A DNA stretch of 64,000 bases, from positions 1 to 64,000 of the forward strand of contig PKVY01000059.1 in the NCBI GenBank assembly GCA_003131625.1, written 5' to 3'. Source of the stretch: Acidobacterium sp. (GTDB taxonomy: Bacteria > Acidobacteriota > Terriglobia > Terriglobales > Acidobacteriaceae). The notes beneath the pieces were generated by a model that was not told where the DNA came from, made no database searches, and worked only from the letters and a program-made list of their open reading frames with translations. Positions 10,811 to 19,213 of this stretch are shown here, one piece after another (within the stretch, counting starts at the first letter, position 1; each line of letters opens with the position of its first letter). The translations under genes and the position numbers were made by a program.

Positions 10811-10819
10811 GCCGGAGCA

Positions 10820-10844
10820 GGGCACCGGGCTCCGGGCACCGGGG
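10820..10844. repeat. Heptanucleotide repeat, GGGCACC type
   Basis: GGGCACC, GGGCTCC, GGGCACC and GGGG follow each other at 7-base spacing between holA and parE. Confidence 0.5.
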
Positions 10845-10858
10845 TCAAGGCAGAGGGC

Positions 10859-11149
10859 TCAGTATCCGGCTTCGCGGCCGTGGCGGACCGCGAGGATCAC
10901 GATTTGCCTGCCGTCGAAGTGATAGAGGGCGACGTAGGCACCGTGACCGAATTCGATGACCCATTCGCGGAATTCGGGGAGCATCCCGTCGACAGGTCGA
11001 CCGATCTCCGGGTGGGTGGCGAGGGCTTTCACTCCACGGCGGATGGTGGCAACGGCGCGGCGGGGTGCGTCGGGGCTTTTGGGGGCCAGGAAATCGTAGA
11101 GACGGGCGAGATCGGCCAGAGCCGGCTGGGACCACCTCAATCGTGGCAT
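10859..11149 (-). CDS. parE: ParE/RelE-family toxin
   Basis: 96 aa. WSQPALADLARLYDFLA, HPEIGRPVDG and the terminal VALYHFDGRQIVILAVRHGR are the ParE pattern. ParE toxins poison DNA gyrase; other RelE-fold members cut mRNA, and the sequence does not prove which applies. It overlaps the antitoxin gene by 13 bp, so translation is coupled. Confidence 0.85.
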   Translation of the reverse strand: MPRLRWSQPALADLARLYDFLAPKSPDAPRRAVATIRRGVKALATHPEIGRPVDGMLPEFREWVIEFGHGAYVALYHFDGRQIVILAVRHGREAGY

Positions 11150-11421
11150 TTAGGAGGAGCGGCGCGCTTGCCCGCTTCAAGTTTGGCCAGCCATGCATCG
11201 GCTTCCGCAGCGGTGACGTGAAGGCCGGTGGTCTGGTAATGGTTCCAGGCGGCGAGAGCGTCCTGGCGGAGCTGCTCCCGCTTCTCTTCTCGCTCAACGT
11301 ACTGTTCGACGGCCTCGCGCATGATCCAATGCGCGGTTCGGCGGCGTGACGACGCAAGGCGCTGGACGCGCTCTTTCGTCTCGGTGTCGAGCTTCAGGCT
11401 GGTTGTGGCTGACCGTGGCAT
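11137..11421 (-). CDS. parD: Ribbon-helix-helix antitoxin partner of ParE
   Basis: 94 aa. The N-terminal TTSLKLDTETKERVQRLA followed by HWIMREAVEQYVE is a CopG/ParD-type ribbon-helix-helix, which binds DNA as a dimer; the C-terminal part would wrap the toxin. It is the first gene of a two-gene operon. Upstream (11422-11455) a -10-like TAGTAT (11452-11447) and the repeated ACACCT may form the autoregulatory site, but this is weak. Confidence 0.8.
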   Translation of the reverse strand: MPRSATTSLKLDTETKERVQRLASSRRRTAHWIMREAVEQYVEREEKREQLRQDALAAWNHYQTTGLHVTAAEADAWLAKLEAGKRAAPPKCHD

Positions 11422-11511
11422 GGCAGGTGTTCTAAGGTGTTACCTCATACTACTGTAGCAGAGTCCTGGCCGCGGACACGGGAGGAGATTCGTAAACACT
11501 GCAGCATTCCG

Positions 11512-13965
11512 CTACTCCTCACGCATGAGGGTGGAGGGGTTGACGCGGAGCGCTCGGCGGGCCGGGATGGCCGACGCGACCGCGCCGATCAGAGTCATGG
11601 TGGCGATGGCTCCGAGGAGGACGAGGGGATCGCGGGGATCGGCCTGATAGACGATGTGGCCGAGCAGGCGGCTGAAGAAGATTCCGGCGAGCAGACCCAG
11701 CACTGAACCGACCGCGAGCAGAAGTATGGGACGACCGATGGCTGCGGTCATGACCTGGGTGCGGCGCGCGCCGAGAGCGATGCGGATGCCGAGTTCCTTC
11801 ATGCGCTTGCTGACGCTGTAGGCGGCCATGCCGAAGATGCCGGTGAGGGCGAGCATGGCGGCGAGCAGGCCCATGACACCGAGGGCGACGGTAGCGGCTT
11901 GTGCGGGGAAGAACGTGGGGCGCAACGATTCGGGCCAGCTCTGGAGGGTGATGGGGACGTTCGGGTCGATGGCGCTGAGGACGCGCTGGAGCGCGGCGGC
12001 CATCTGGTTGGGCGCGAGATGCGAGCGGACGACGAGGCTGGTTTCGCTCACGTCGCCTTGCGGCAGGGGCAGGTAGACGACGGGTTGCGGCGACTCCTGG
12101 AGGTCGTGGTACTTGCCGTCTTCGGCGATGCCGACGACTTCAGTGAGGTGGTCGAAGAGAATGAAGCGCTGGCCGATGGGCGGGGTGCGGGGCCACATTT
12201 GGCGGGCGAAGGTTGCGTTCACGATGGCGACGTACGGCTTGTCCGTTGTGTCCTGCCAGCTGACGTCGCGGCCGCTGAGGAGGCGCGTGCCGGCGGCTTC
12301 GAGGTATCCCGGCGACAGGGTGAAGACGTAGGGGGCGAGGACGGAATTGTGGAGGCTGAACTCGGTTGTGCCGGGAGGAAAGATGGGAATCCCGTGCATG
12401 CCGCCGGTCATGGGGGTGCGGTTCACCGTGCCTGCGGCGGTGACGCCGGGGATGTGCTGCGCGGCTTCGATGATGGCTTTCTCTTTCTCAAGGACGACGT
12501 CGTCTGCGTATCCTGCGTGGCTGAGGTCGAGGTCGGCGAGCATGGCGCCCTGGGGCTGGAAACCCAGCGGAGCACGGAGTTCGCGCATCATGCCGCGCAC
12601 GGCGACCAGCGAGGCTGTGACCAGTAATGTGCAGATGGCGATTTGCGCGCCGAGCAGCAGGTCACGCAGGGCAAAGCGGCGGAGGGGTGTGGAATCCGCC
12701 GGTCCGCTTTTCATGGCCTGGAGGGGACTGCTCTGCCAGGCACGGCGGGCGGGAAGCATGCCGAAGAGCAGCGCGCTGGCGAGGGTGAAGGCGAGGCCTG
12801 CCAGGCAGACACGCGCGTCGACGCTGACGGGCAGCTGGCCGTAGGGGGAATGCCAGCGGTTGAGCGCGGCCAGCAGCAGACTCGCGCTGGCGAACCCCAC
12901 GGCTCCGCCGATCAGCGAGACGATGACTGCTTCGGTGAGCAGCTGGCGCATGAGGCGGCGGCGGCTCGATCCGAGGGCGACGCGGAGGGCGAGCTCGCGG
13001 CTGCGATCGGCGGCACGGGCCGCGAAGAGGCTGGCGAGATTGGCGCAGGCGGCGGCGAGCACGAGCAGCGCGAGGGCGGTGACGCTCCAGAGGAATCCGC
13101 GGATGACTTCTCCGTCGTCGCCGAAGAGTCCGGGATGGATAAGGCGCAGAGGTTGGCCGTCGTCGGTCTGGGGATATTCCTTCGCGAGCTGGGCAGCGAT
13201 GGCGTTGAGGTTTTCGGTGGCCTGCTCGGGGGTCACGCCGGGTTTCAGTCGGCCGATGACGGTGACGGCGACCGAGGTGCGGCTCTGGAGGTAGTCCGAA
13301 CCGCTGAGTTGCTGTTCGTTCATCATGGGGATCCAGTAGTCGGGCCAGACGAAGCGCTCGGCGCCGTGGAACTGCGGGGACGCAACGCCGATGACCGTGA
13401 ACGGATGCTTGTTGAGTTCGACGGTCGAGCCGATGATTCCGGGATCAGCATGAAACGCGCTGCGCCAGAGCGCATCGCTCAGGACGACGCAGGGCGCTGA
13501 GTTGGGGCCGTGCTCGTCGGCGGCGTGGAAGAAGCGGCCGGCCTGGGGCTCGACGCCGAGGAGGTCGAAATAATTGCCGGTGACTTCATCGCCGTGGACC
13601 TCGATGGCCTCGCCATGCCAGAACAGAGCCGCGCTGGAGTATCCGTTAATGGCGGCCATTCCGGTGAAGGCGGTGTTGCGCCGGCGAAAATCTTCGAAGT
13701 CGGGATACGAGGTGGTGATGAGCCGGAAGCTCGCCCATGCTTGATGGCGCAACTGGTAGAGGCTCTGCGGTTCGCGCACTTCGAGTGAGTGCAGGAGGAC
13801 GGCATTGAGCACGCCGAAGACGACGACGTTAGCGCCGATGCCGAGGGCGAGGGTGATCAGCGCGGTTGCAGCGAATCCTGGGGAGCGCTTGAGCTGGCGC
13901 AGGGCATAGCGGATATCGCGACCGAGGCTGTCGAGGGTGAAGGCGGCGTCGGAGGCGGTGGCCAT
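11512..13965 (-). CDS. ADOP-type ABC permease (MacB/FtsX fold), orphan
   Basis: 817 aa, matching the acidobacterial duplicated orphan permease class. It has an N-terminal amphipathic region and RDIRYALRQLKRSPGFAATALITLALGIGANVV, then a MacB-type periplasmic domain, an FtsX triplet of membrane segments (about 280-410), a second half with another periplasmic domain (about 440-680), and a second FtsX domain ending in SAIPARRALRVNPSTLMREE. No ATPase gene is adjacent, as is typical of the class. ATG 13965 was preferred to one 90 nt upstream because AAGGGG precedes it and the family starts here. The substrate is unknown. Confidence 0.88.
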   Translation of the reverse strand: MATASDAAFTLDSLGRDIRYALRQLKRSPGFAATALITLALGIGANVVVFGVLNAVLLHSLEVREPQSLYQLRHQAWASFRLITTSYPDFEDFRRRNTAFTGMAAINGYSSAALFWHGEAIEVHGDEVTGNYFDLLGVEPQAGRFFHAADEHGPNSAPCVVLSDALWRSAFHADPGIIGSTVELNKHPFTVIGVASPQFHGAERFVWPDYWIPMMNEQQLSGSDYLQSRTSVAVTVIGRLKPGVTPEQATENLNAIAAQLAKEYPQTDDGQPLRLIHPGLFGDDGEVIRGFLWSVTALALLVLAAACANLASLFAARAADRSRELALRVALGSSRRRLMRQLLTEAVIVSLIGGAVGFASASLLLAALNRWHSPYGQLPVSVDARVCLAGLAFTLASALLFGMLPARRAWQSSPLQAMKSGPADSTPLRRFALRDLLLGAQIAICTLLVTASLVAVRGMMRELRAPLGFQPQGAMLADLDLSHAGYADDVVLEKEKAIIEAAQHIPGVTAAGTVNRTPMTGGMHGIPIFPPGTTEFSLHNSVLAPYVFTLSPGYLEAAGTRLLSGRDVSWQDTTDKPYVAIVNATFARQMWPRTPPIGQRFILFDHLTEVVGIAEDGKYHDLQESPQPVVYLPLPQGDVSETSLVVRSHLAPNQMAAALQRVLSAIDPNVPITLQSWPESLRPTFFPAQAATVALGVMGLLAAMLALTGIFGMAAYSVSKRMKELGIRIALGARRTQVMTAAIGRPILLLAVGSVLGLLAGIFFSRLLGHIVYQADPRDPLVLLGAIATMTLIGAVASAIPARRALRVNPSTLMREE

Positions 13966-14101
13966 GGCTGGAATGACCCCTTGACTTTCCGGGATGGGAG
14001 GACTGTAGGCCGGGTGGTTCAGGGGCGTCAAGGGAAACTGCCGCGAAACGACCAATTGTCAGGCCCCGAGACTTCAGGTTGCTCCCAATTTGGGAACACG
14101 T

Positions 14102-14107
14102 TATTCT
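14102..14107 (+). promoter_or_regulatory. -10 element directly before higB
   Basis: TATTCT ends 6 nt before the GTG start of higB, and there is no ribosome site between. This suggests a leaderless toxin-antitoxin transcript. Confidence 0.4.
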
Positions 14108-14113
14108 GGACAG

Positions 14114-14467
14114 GTGAGAGTGATCGCGCGCGGCACACTCCGTTTGTTTGTGGAGAACAGTGTCGAGAAGGGTCTTCAGGCAGCGGTCAAGGGGCAACTG
14201 GATGCGTGGTATGCGGAAACTGCGAAGGCTACATGGAAGAATTCGGCGGAACTGAAGAAGCAGTTCGCATCGGCGGGCATCGTTTCCTCAGAGCGGGTGG
14301 TTTTTAACATCACGGGCAACGATTATCGCCTTGTTGCAGCGATTAATTATCAATTCCAGATCGTTTTGATCCTCTGGATTGGAACACATAAGGAATACGA
14401 CAGGATCAGCGTCGAGAAGGTTCGATATGACAAGGAACGGTATAAGGGTTCGCCCAATCCGAAATGA
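14114..14467 (+). CDS. higB: HigB-family mRNA interferase toxin
   Basis: 117 aa from GTG 14114, the first residue of the family's usual start (VRVIARGTLRLFVE). WKNSAELKKQFASAG, VVFNITGNDYRLVAAINY and the C-terminal WIGTHKEYDRI are the HigB signature (RelE-like fold, ribosome-dependent mRNA cleavage). It is toxin-first and overlaps higA by 41 bp, as usual for hig operons. Confidence 0.88.
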   Translation: MRVIARGTLRLFVENSVEKGLQAAVKGQLDAWYAETAKATWKNSAELKKQFASAGIVSSERVVFNITGNDYRLVAAINYQFQIVLILWIGTHKEYDRISVEKVRYDKERYKGSPNPK

Positions 14468-14942
14468 AGAAGACCACGACGCCGCAGTTGCGAGGATTGG
14501 CGAATTGATTGGGGCTGCGGCCGGCACGCCTGAGGGTGACGAACTGGATGTGCTGGCTACTCTTGCTGAGGCGTGGGAGGCGAGGAATCACCCCATTGAT
14601 GCTCCGGATCCGATCACGGCGATTCAATTTCGCATGGAGCAGCAGGGATTGACGCGCAAGCACCTGGAACGAATGATCGGGAGCCGCGCTCGCGTGTCCG
14701 AAGTGCTGACAGGAAAGCGGAAGCTGACCATCGATATGATCCGCAAGGTCCGGTCGGGGCTCGGGATCTCCGCGGACCTGCTGATCGCTCCAGGGTCTTC
14801 CTCGCAGCGCAGGAAATCGCTCGGAAGACAGACTGTACTCGGGTCACGGGCTTCGGGAAACCACGTCTCAGGAAAGCAAACCCGGGGGGCGAAGGGCGCC
14901 GGGGCTGAAAAGCCTCTTGTCTTGCGGGGCGGTTTTCGCTAA
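14427..14942 (+). CDS. higA: HigA-family antitoxin with a C-terminal extension
   Basis: 171 aa. I start at ATG 14427 (AAGG 6 nt upstream), giving VRPIRNEEDHDAAVARI, the normal HigA beginning. EGDELDVLATLAEAWE and IQFRMEQQGLTRKHLERMIG lead into a helix-turn-helix (SRARVSEVLTGKRKLTIDMI). Typical homologues end soon after the DLLI segment (about residue 120). Here about 50 Ser/Arg/Gly-rich residues follow with no family resemblance, so a lost stop codon or a fused downstream repeat is likely. It binds and neutralises HigB and represses the operon. Confidence 0.85.
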   Translation: MTRNGIRVRPIRNEEDHDAAVARIGELIGAAAGTPEGDELDVLATLAEAWEARNHPIDAPDPITAIQFRMEQQGLTRKHLERMIGSRARVSEVLTGKRKLTIDMIRKVRSGLGISADLLIAPGSSSQRRKSLGRQTVLGSRASGNHVSGKQTRGAKGAGAEKPLVLRGGFR

Positions 14943-15010
14943 GTTAGGACCCGGCGCTTTTCTGTTCACGAGCTTTGCTCGAAAAATCCACGTCAGGCGC
15001 CTCACGCCAT

Positions 15011-15034
15011 CCCGGGTCAAGAGATCGAGCCGGG
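15011..15034. repeat. CCCGGGTC hairpin repeat, degenerate copy
   Basis: CCCGGGTC, an 8-base loop ending in ATC, then GAGCCGGG. Better copies lie at 19026 and 27819. Confidence 0.45.
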
Positions 15035-15180
15035 ACGGTCCGGCTATCGTCTTTCGCTTCATCGCTGGGTCCCATCTGACAGTAACTTTGGCTGCGTCTG
15101 GCTCCTTCGGGGTATCCACTTTCGTTCTGCTCTGGTTCACACTCGGGAACGAGATCCCGATTCAGGGTTGAGGGTCGCCG

Positions 15181-18100
15181 ATGCCTGGCTGCGGCCGGGG
15201 GTTGGCGGAGGGAATTCACAGAATGGTGGGTTGTGGCGCCAGGGCGCGGTTGGCCTGCCTGACGATGGTGTCGCTCGTCGTGGGATCTCCCGGACGTGTG
15301 TTCGGACTCGATCCAGGCAGAGCTTTTTCGCAGTACATCCAGACGAACTGGACGACCGAAACGGGTCTGCCGCAGACGTCGGTGTATTCCATCGCACAAA
15401 CGAAGGACGGGTATTTGTGGGTGGGCACGGAGCAGGGGCTGGCGCGCTTCGATGGCGTGCGCTTCGTTGTGTTCAACCGGAAAAACACGCCGGCGCTGCC
15501 TGCGAATTACGTGCATCGGCTGCTGGGGGCGCGCGACGGGAGCTTGTGGATCGGCACCGACGCCGGGCTGACGCATCTGCAAGACGGGGTCTGGACGACG
15601 TACTCAACCGCGACAGGACTTTCCGGCAACGATATCGAGGCGCTGGTGGAAGGCAGCGACGGCAGCGTGTGGGTGGGGACCGATCAGGGGCTGGACCGAT
15701 TGCAGAATGGCAAGGTTCGCGTGTGGCACAGCGCAGACGGGCTGCCCGGCGAGCAGGTGACGGCGCTGCAGGTGGATGCGAAGGGTCTTCTGTGGGTCGC
15801 GACGCAAGGGGGACTGGCGAGCTTTGACGGGGGCCAGTTCACGGCGTACTCAACGCAGAACGGGCTGCCGGGGAATGCGCTCTCGGCGCTGGCGCTGGCT
15901 CCGGATGGCGCGATTTGGGCGGCTACGACCGACGGACAGCTGGCGCGTGAGACGGGCGGTATGCTGACGACGGCGCCGGTCCAGCTGCCGCACAACGATG
16001 TGGAGGCGATGCTGTTCGATCTGGATGGCAATCTCTGGATCGGATTCCAGAATCAGGGGCTGGCGCGGCTGCACGATGGAGTGCTGACCCAGATCGACTC
16101 GCGCAACGGACTGCCGGGGCAATCGGTCGAGGCTCTGCTGGAGGACGCGGAACACAACGTGTGGGTGGGCTTCTTCGACGGCGGCCTGCTGCAACTGCGG
16201 AATGGGAAGTTCACCGTCTACGGGAAGCCGGAAGGAATACCGTCGGCCGTTATTTGCTGTTCAGTAGAAACGCCGGACGGGGCGGTGTGGCTGGCCACGG
16301 CGACGGGCGAACTGACGGAGATGCTGCCGGACGGCAGCCTGCACGTGTACACGAGCAAAGATGGGTTGCCGGCGGAAGGAATCCATTCGCTGCTGCTGGG
16401 GCACGACGGCACGATTTGGATCGGGCACCGGCACGGGGTGCTGACGCGCTACCAGAACGGGCACTTCGATCATTTTCAGGATCCTCAGTCGACGAATCAT
16501 GCGATCGACGCGCTGCTCGAAGACAAAGACGGCCAGTTGTGGATTGGCACCTACGGATCGGGAGTGGCGCGTTTCGCCGATGGCCAGTTCGACCATATAA
16601 CGACGACCGGCGATGTGCCGGCGATGGCGCAGGGCCCGGATGGCGCGCTGTGGGTGGGCACCGATGGCGAGGGCGTGCTGCGCATGCAAAGCGGGGCGAC
16701 CACCCTTTACACGAAGACGAATGGGCTGATCAACGACCACGTGATCGCACTGCTGGTGGATGGCGATGGAGTGGTGTGGGTGGGCACCAGCTCGGGCGGG
16801 CTGAATCGGATCGAAAACGGTCGCGTCACGTCCTATACGCCTGCACAGGGGCTGTTCGATTCGACGGTCGGCAACCTGGTGGAAGACAAACCTGGCAACC
16901 TGTGGATGGGATCCGACAACGGGATCTTTCGCGTCTCGAAGCAGGAGCTGAATTCTTTTGCGCAGGGCAGAATCTCCGCGATTCACAGTGTCGGGTACGA
17001 CACTTCCGACGGGCTGCGCTCACGCGAGACGATGCAGGGCGGGACGGGTTCGGGCTCGATGGGTCCGGATGGCCGGATCTGGATGCCGACGCTGAATGGT
17101 TTGGCCGTGGTGGACCCGAGGATTGCGGTGCTGCCCGATCCGCCGCTGCGGGTGCGAATCGAGAGTGTGATGTTTGGAGGGGAAGTTGTGCCGATCGCGG
17201 GAAACCTGCATTTGGGACCGGGATCGGACCGGCTGAACTTCCGGTTTACGACAGCGAGTTTTATCGCTCCGTGGACGATTAAGTTTCGCTACCGGCTGGA
17301 GGGCTACGACCGCGGCTGGATTGAGGCGAGCAATACGCGCAGCGCGGGATACACGAATCTGCCGCCGGGGAGTTACACATTCGTGGTGGAGGCTGCGCGC
17401 CACAATGGTGAGTGGACCCCCAGCGCGGGCGTGGTGGCGTTCAGCATTCTGCCGCCGTGGTACCGCACGCGGGCGGCCTGGTTGCTGTGGATTCTGGGCG
17501 CCATCCTGCTGACGTGGGTCATTGTGGAACTGCGCACACGCAGCCTGATACGGCACCGCAAGCAGCTGGAGACGGTGGTGGCGGAACGCACCGCACAACT
17601 GCGTAGCGAGACCCTTGCCCTCGCTGAAGCGCGCGAAGAGCTGGAACTGCAGGCGACGCACGATTCGCTGACGGGGCTGTGGAACCGGGCCGCGATTCTG
17701 GAACACATGGAGCGGGAAGTGGGGCGGGCCCGGCGCGAAGGGACGGTTCTGGGCATCGTGCTCGCGGATCTGGACCACTTCAAGCAGATTAACGACACGC
17801 GCGGCCACCTTTGCGGCGACAAGGTATTGCGCGAGGCGGCGCAACGATTGCAAGGCTGCCTGCGCGATTACGATTTCATCGGGCGTTACGGCGGGGAGGA
17901 GTTCCTGATCCTGATGCCGGGGTGCGATCCGGTCGAGAATACGGCCCGGCTGGAGGGGCTTGTGGCGAGCATCCACGAGCATACGTTCGCCAACGCAGGA
18001 AAGAACATCCGGATTAGCTGCAGTTTTGGCGTGACGGCGTTTCGGCCGGACCGCGCGGTGACGTCTCTCGAGGAATTGCTGGTCGCGGCGGACAATGCGC

Positions 18101-18261
18101 TGTATAAGGCAAAAGCCGCAGGCCGGAACTGCGCGCACTTCGCGGAGTTGGGCGAGGCGCAGCCCGTACCCGTGGTCGCATCCGCAGTCGCGGTGAGTCC
18201 GTCGACACCGGCAGAGAGCCCGGCCAGTCCAGCGCCGTGGCAGCCCTGGCACTCCCTGTGA
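15181..18261 (+). CDS. Propeller-sensor diguanylate cyclase
   Basis: 1026 aa. It has an N-terminal signal segment, about a dozen regulator-propeller (Reg_prop) repeats such as DGYLWVGTEQGLARFDG (about 40-640), and a Y_Y_Y domain (about 680-755). One membrane helix (about 762-783) and a short coiled coil lead to a GGDEF domain with active-site RYGGEEF (about 900-906) and an inhibitory I-site RDYD five residues before it. It should sense a periplasmic ligand and make cyclic-di-GMP in the cytoplasm, with product inhibition. The usual output of such propellers is a histidine kinase. An in-frame ATG at 15223 is an alternative start. Confidence 0.9.
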   Translation: MPGCGRGLAEGIHRMVGCGARARLACLTMVSLVVGSPGRVFGLDPGRAFSQYIQTNWTTETGLPQTSVYSIAQTKDGYLWVGTEQGLARFDGVRFVVFNRKNTPALPANYVHRLLGARDGSLWIGTDAGLTHLQDGVWTTYSTATGLSGNDIEALVEGSDGSVWVGTDQGLDRLQNGKVRVWHSADGLPGEQVTALQVDAKGLLWVATQGGLASFDGGQFTAYSTQNGLPGNALSALALAPDGAIWAATTDGQLARETGGMLTTAPVQLPHNDVEAMLFDLDGNLWIGFQNQGLARLHDGVLTQIDSRNGLPGQSVEALLEDAEHNVWVGFFDGGLLQLRNGKFTVYGKPEGIPSAVICCSVETPDGAVWLATATGELTEMLPDGSLHVYTSKDGLPAEGIHSLLLGHDGTIWIGHRHGVLTRYQNGHFDHFQDPQSTNHAIDALLEDKDGQLWIGTYGSGVARFADGQFDHITTTGDVPAMAQGPDGALWVGTDGEGVLRMQSGATTLYTKTNGLINDHVIALLVDGDGVVWVGTSSGGLNRIENGRVTSYTPAQGLFDSTVGNLVEDKPGNLWMGSDNGIFRVSKQELNSFAQGRISAIHSVGYDTSDGLRSRETMQGGTGSGSMGPDGRIWMPTLNGLAVVDPRIAVLPDPPLRVRIESVMFGGEVVPIAGNLHLGPGSDRLNFRFTTASFIAPWTIKFRYRLEGYDRGWIEASNTRSAGYTNLPPGSYTFVVEAARHNGEWTPSAGVVAFSILPPWYRTRAAWLLWILGAILLTWVIVELRTRSLIRHRKQLETVVAERTAQLRSETLALAEAREELELQATHDSLTGLWNRAAILEHMEREVGRARREGTVLGIVLADLDHFKQINDTRGHLCGDKVLREAAQRLQGCLRDYDFIGRYGGEEFLILMPGCDPVENTARLEGLVASIHEHTFANAGKNIRISCSFGVTAFRPDRAVTSLEELLVAADNALYKAKAAGRNCAHFAELGEAQPVPVVASAVAVSPSTPAESPASPAPWQPWHSL

Positions 18262-18278
18262 TTCCCGAAGCAGGGTGG

Positions 18279-18284
18279 TAGGCT
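18279..18284 (+). promoter_or_regulatory. -10 element directly before the 18292 gene
   Basis: TAGGCT ends 7 nt before the ATG at 18292, too close for a leader with a ribosome site. Confidence 0.3.
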
Positions 18285-18291
18285 GGCCAGG

Positions 18292-18975
18292 ATGAAAGCC
18301 AGCCTGATGGCGATGGTTCTCGCGTCGGTAGCTGCCTTCGGACAGGCGGCGCAAGCCCCGCCGCCGGCGAGCGAGCCGATGCGGGTCTACACGAATCCTG
18401 AACTGCATTTGACGTTTTCGTATCCGGCGGAGCTGACGCCGCGGGATGCGGCGACGGTGCTCGGAGCAGAACGACGGATGATTTATGGCGCGGATGCTGC
18501 GACGGATGCGGATCATCCCAGGGACATGTGCGCCAAGGTGCTGCTGGCGGTTGGCGCGAACAACGCGGGGAGCGGAGCCACGAGCTGGGCGCGGGTTGGG
18601 TTGTTCGAGGTGGATGCGCGGTGTTTGCCGGCGCAGGTGCTGCGGAACAAGAAGGCGATGGACCTCACGCTGACCAATCTGGTGCGGCAGGGGACGACCG
18701 AGATGGGGATGATGCCGATCGAGCCGCCCATGTTCTATGACCTCGAGGGGCAGCGGATGCACTTTAGCGCGGGGCAGGGGACGCCGGTGATGACGGCCGA
18801 TCTGCAGACGGGCGAGGAGCAGGTGATCGGGGCGGCGGCGGTGGCGGTGAATGGACACGTGCTGGGCTGGGTGCTGGAGGCCAACGATGCTGCGTTGTTC
18901 AACCGGCTGCTGGGGAGCCAGGTGGATTTTGGCGGGGGCAAGGCGCAGAGGCTGTTTCCGGCTCGGGTGCAGTGA
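18292..18975 (+). CDS. Exported protein of unknown function
   Basis: 227 aa. A short signal peptide (MKASLMAMVLASVAAFGQAA) is followed by a Pro-rich linker and a domain beginning YTNPELHLTFSYPAELTP, a pattern seen in small periplasmic PsbP-like or unassigned domains. Three cysteines are scattered and no catalytic motif is evident. It lies 30 nt after the diguanylate cyclase gene on the same strand and could be co-expressed, though it has its own -10-like hexamer. Confidence 0.65.
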   Translation: MKASLMAMVLASVAAFGQAAQAPPPASEPMRVYTNPELHLTFSYPAELTPRDAATVLGAERRMIYGADAATDADHPRDMCAKVLLAVGANNAGSGATSWARVGLFEVDARCLPAQVLRNKKAMDLTLTNLVRQGTTEMGMMPIEPPMFYDLEGQRMHFSAGQGTPVMTADLQTGEEQVIGAAAVAVNGHVLGWVLEANDAALFNRLLGSQVDFGGGKAQRLFPARVQ

Positions 18976-19025
18976 GGTTGTTAGCGAAAAGCGCTTAGCG
19001 AGAGACTGCCAGCGAGGGACGAAAT

Positions 19026-19051
19026 CCCGGGTTTCAAAATCGAGGCCCGGG
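19026..19051. repeat. CCCGGGTTTC hairpin repeat
   Basis: CCCGGGTTTC, loop AAAATC, GAGGCCCGGG: a 10-bp stem with one G-U pair in RNA. Related to 15011 and 27819. Confidence 0.55.
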
Positions 19052-19152
19052 GTACCCCGCTGATGAGTTCCCAGGGATTCTGCCCTTGTGTGATATAGCT
19101 CACATTCCGGGGGTGGGCGGGGTTCGGATAATGGGGTTCGGTGGGTTGCGGT

Positions 19153-19186
19153 CCCGAGGGTATTTATACTTTTGGTAATCCTCGGG
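19153..19186 (+). promoter_or_regulatory. Hairpin upstream of the heme operon
   Basis: CCCGAGG (19153-19159) and CCTCGGG (19180-19186) enclose a 20-base AT-rich loop that contains TATACT. It ends 27 nt before the first heme-operon start codon. It could be an operator around a -10 box or an RNA hairpin. Confidence 0.35.
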
Positions 19187-19213
19187 TTACGGCTTCCGCC
19201 CTGAGATTTCCCC

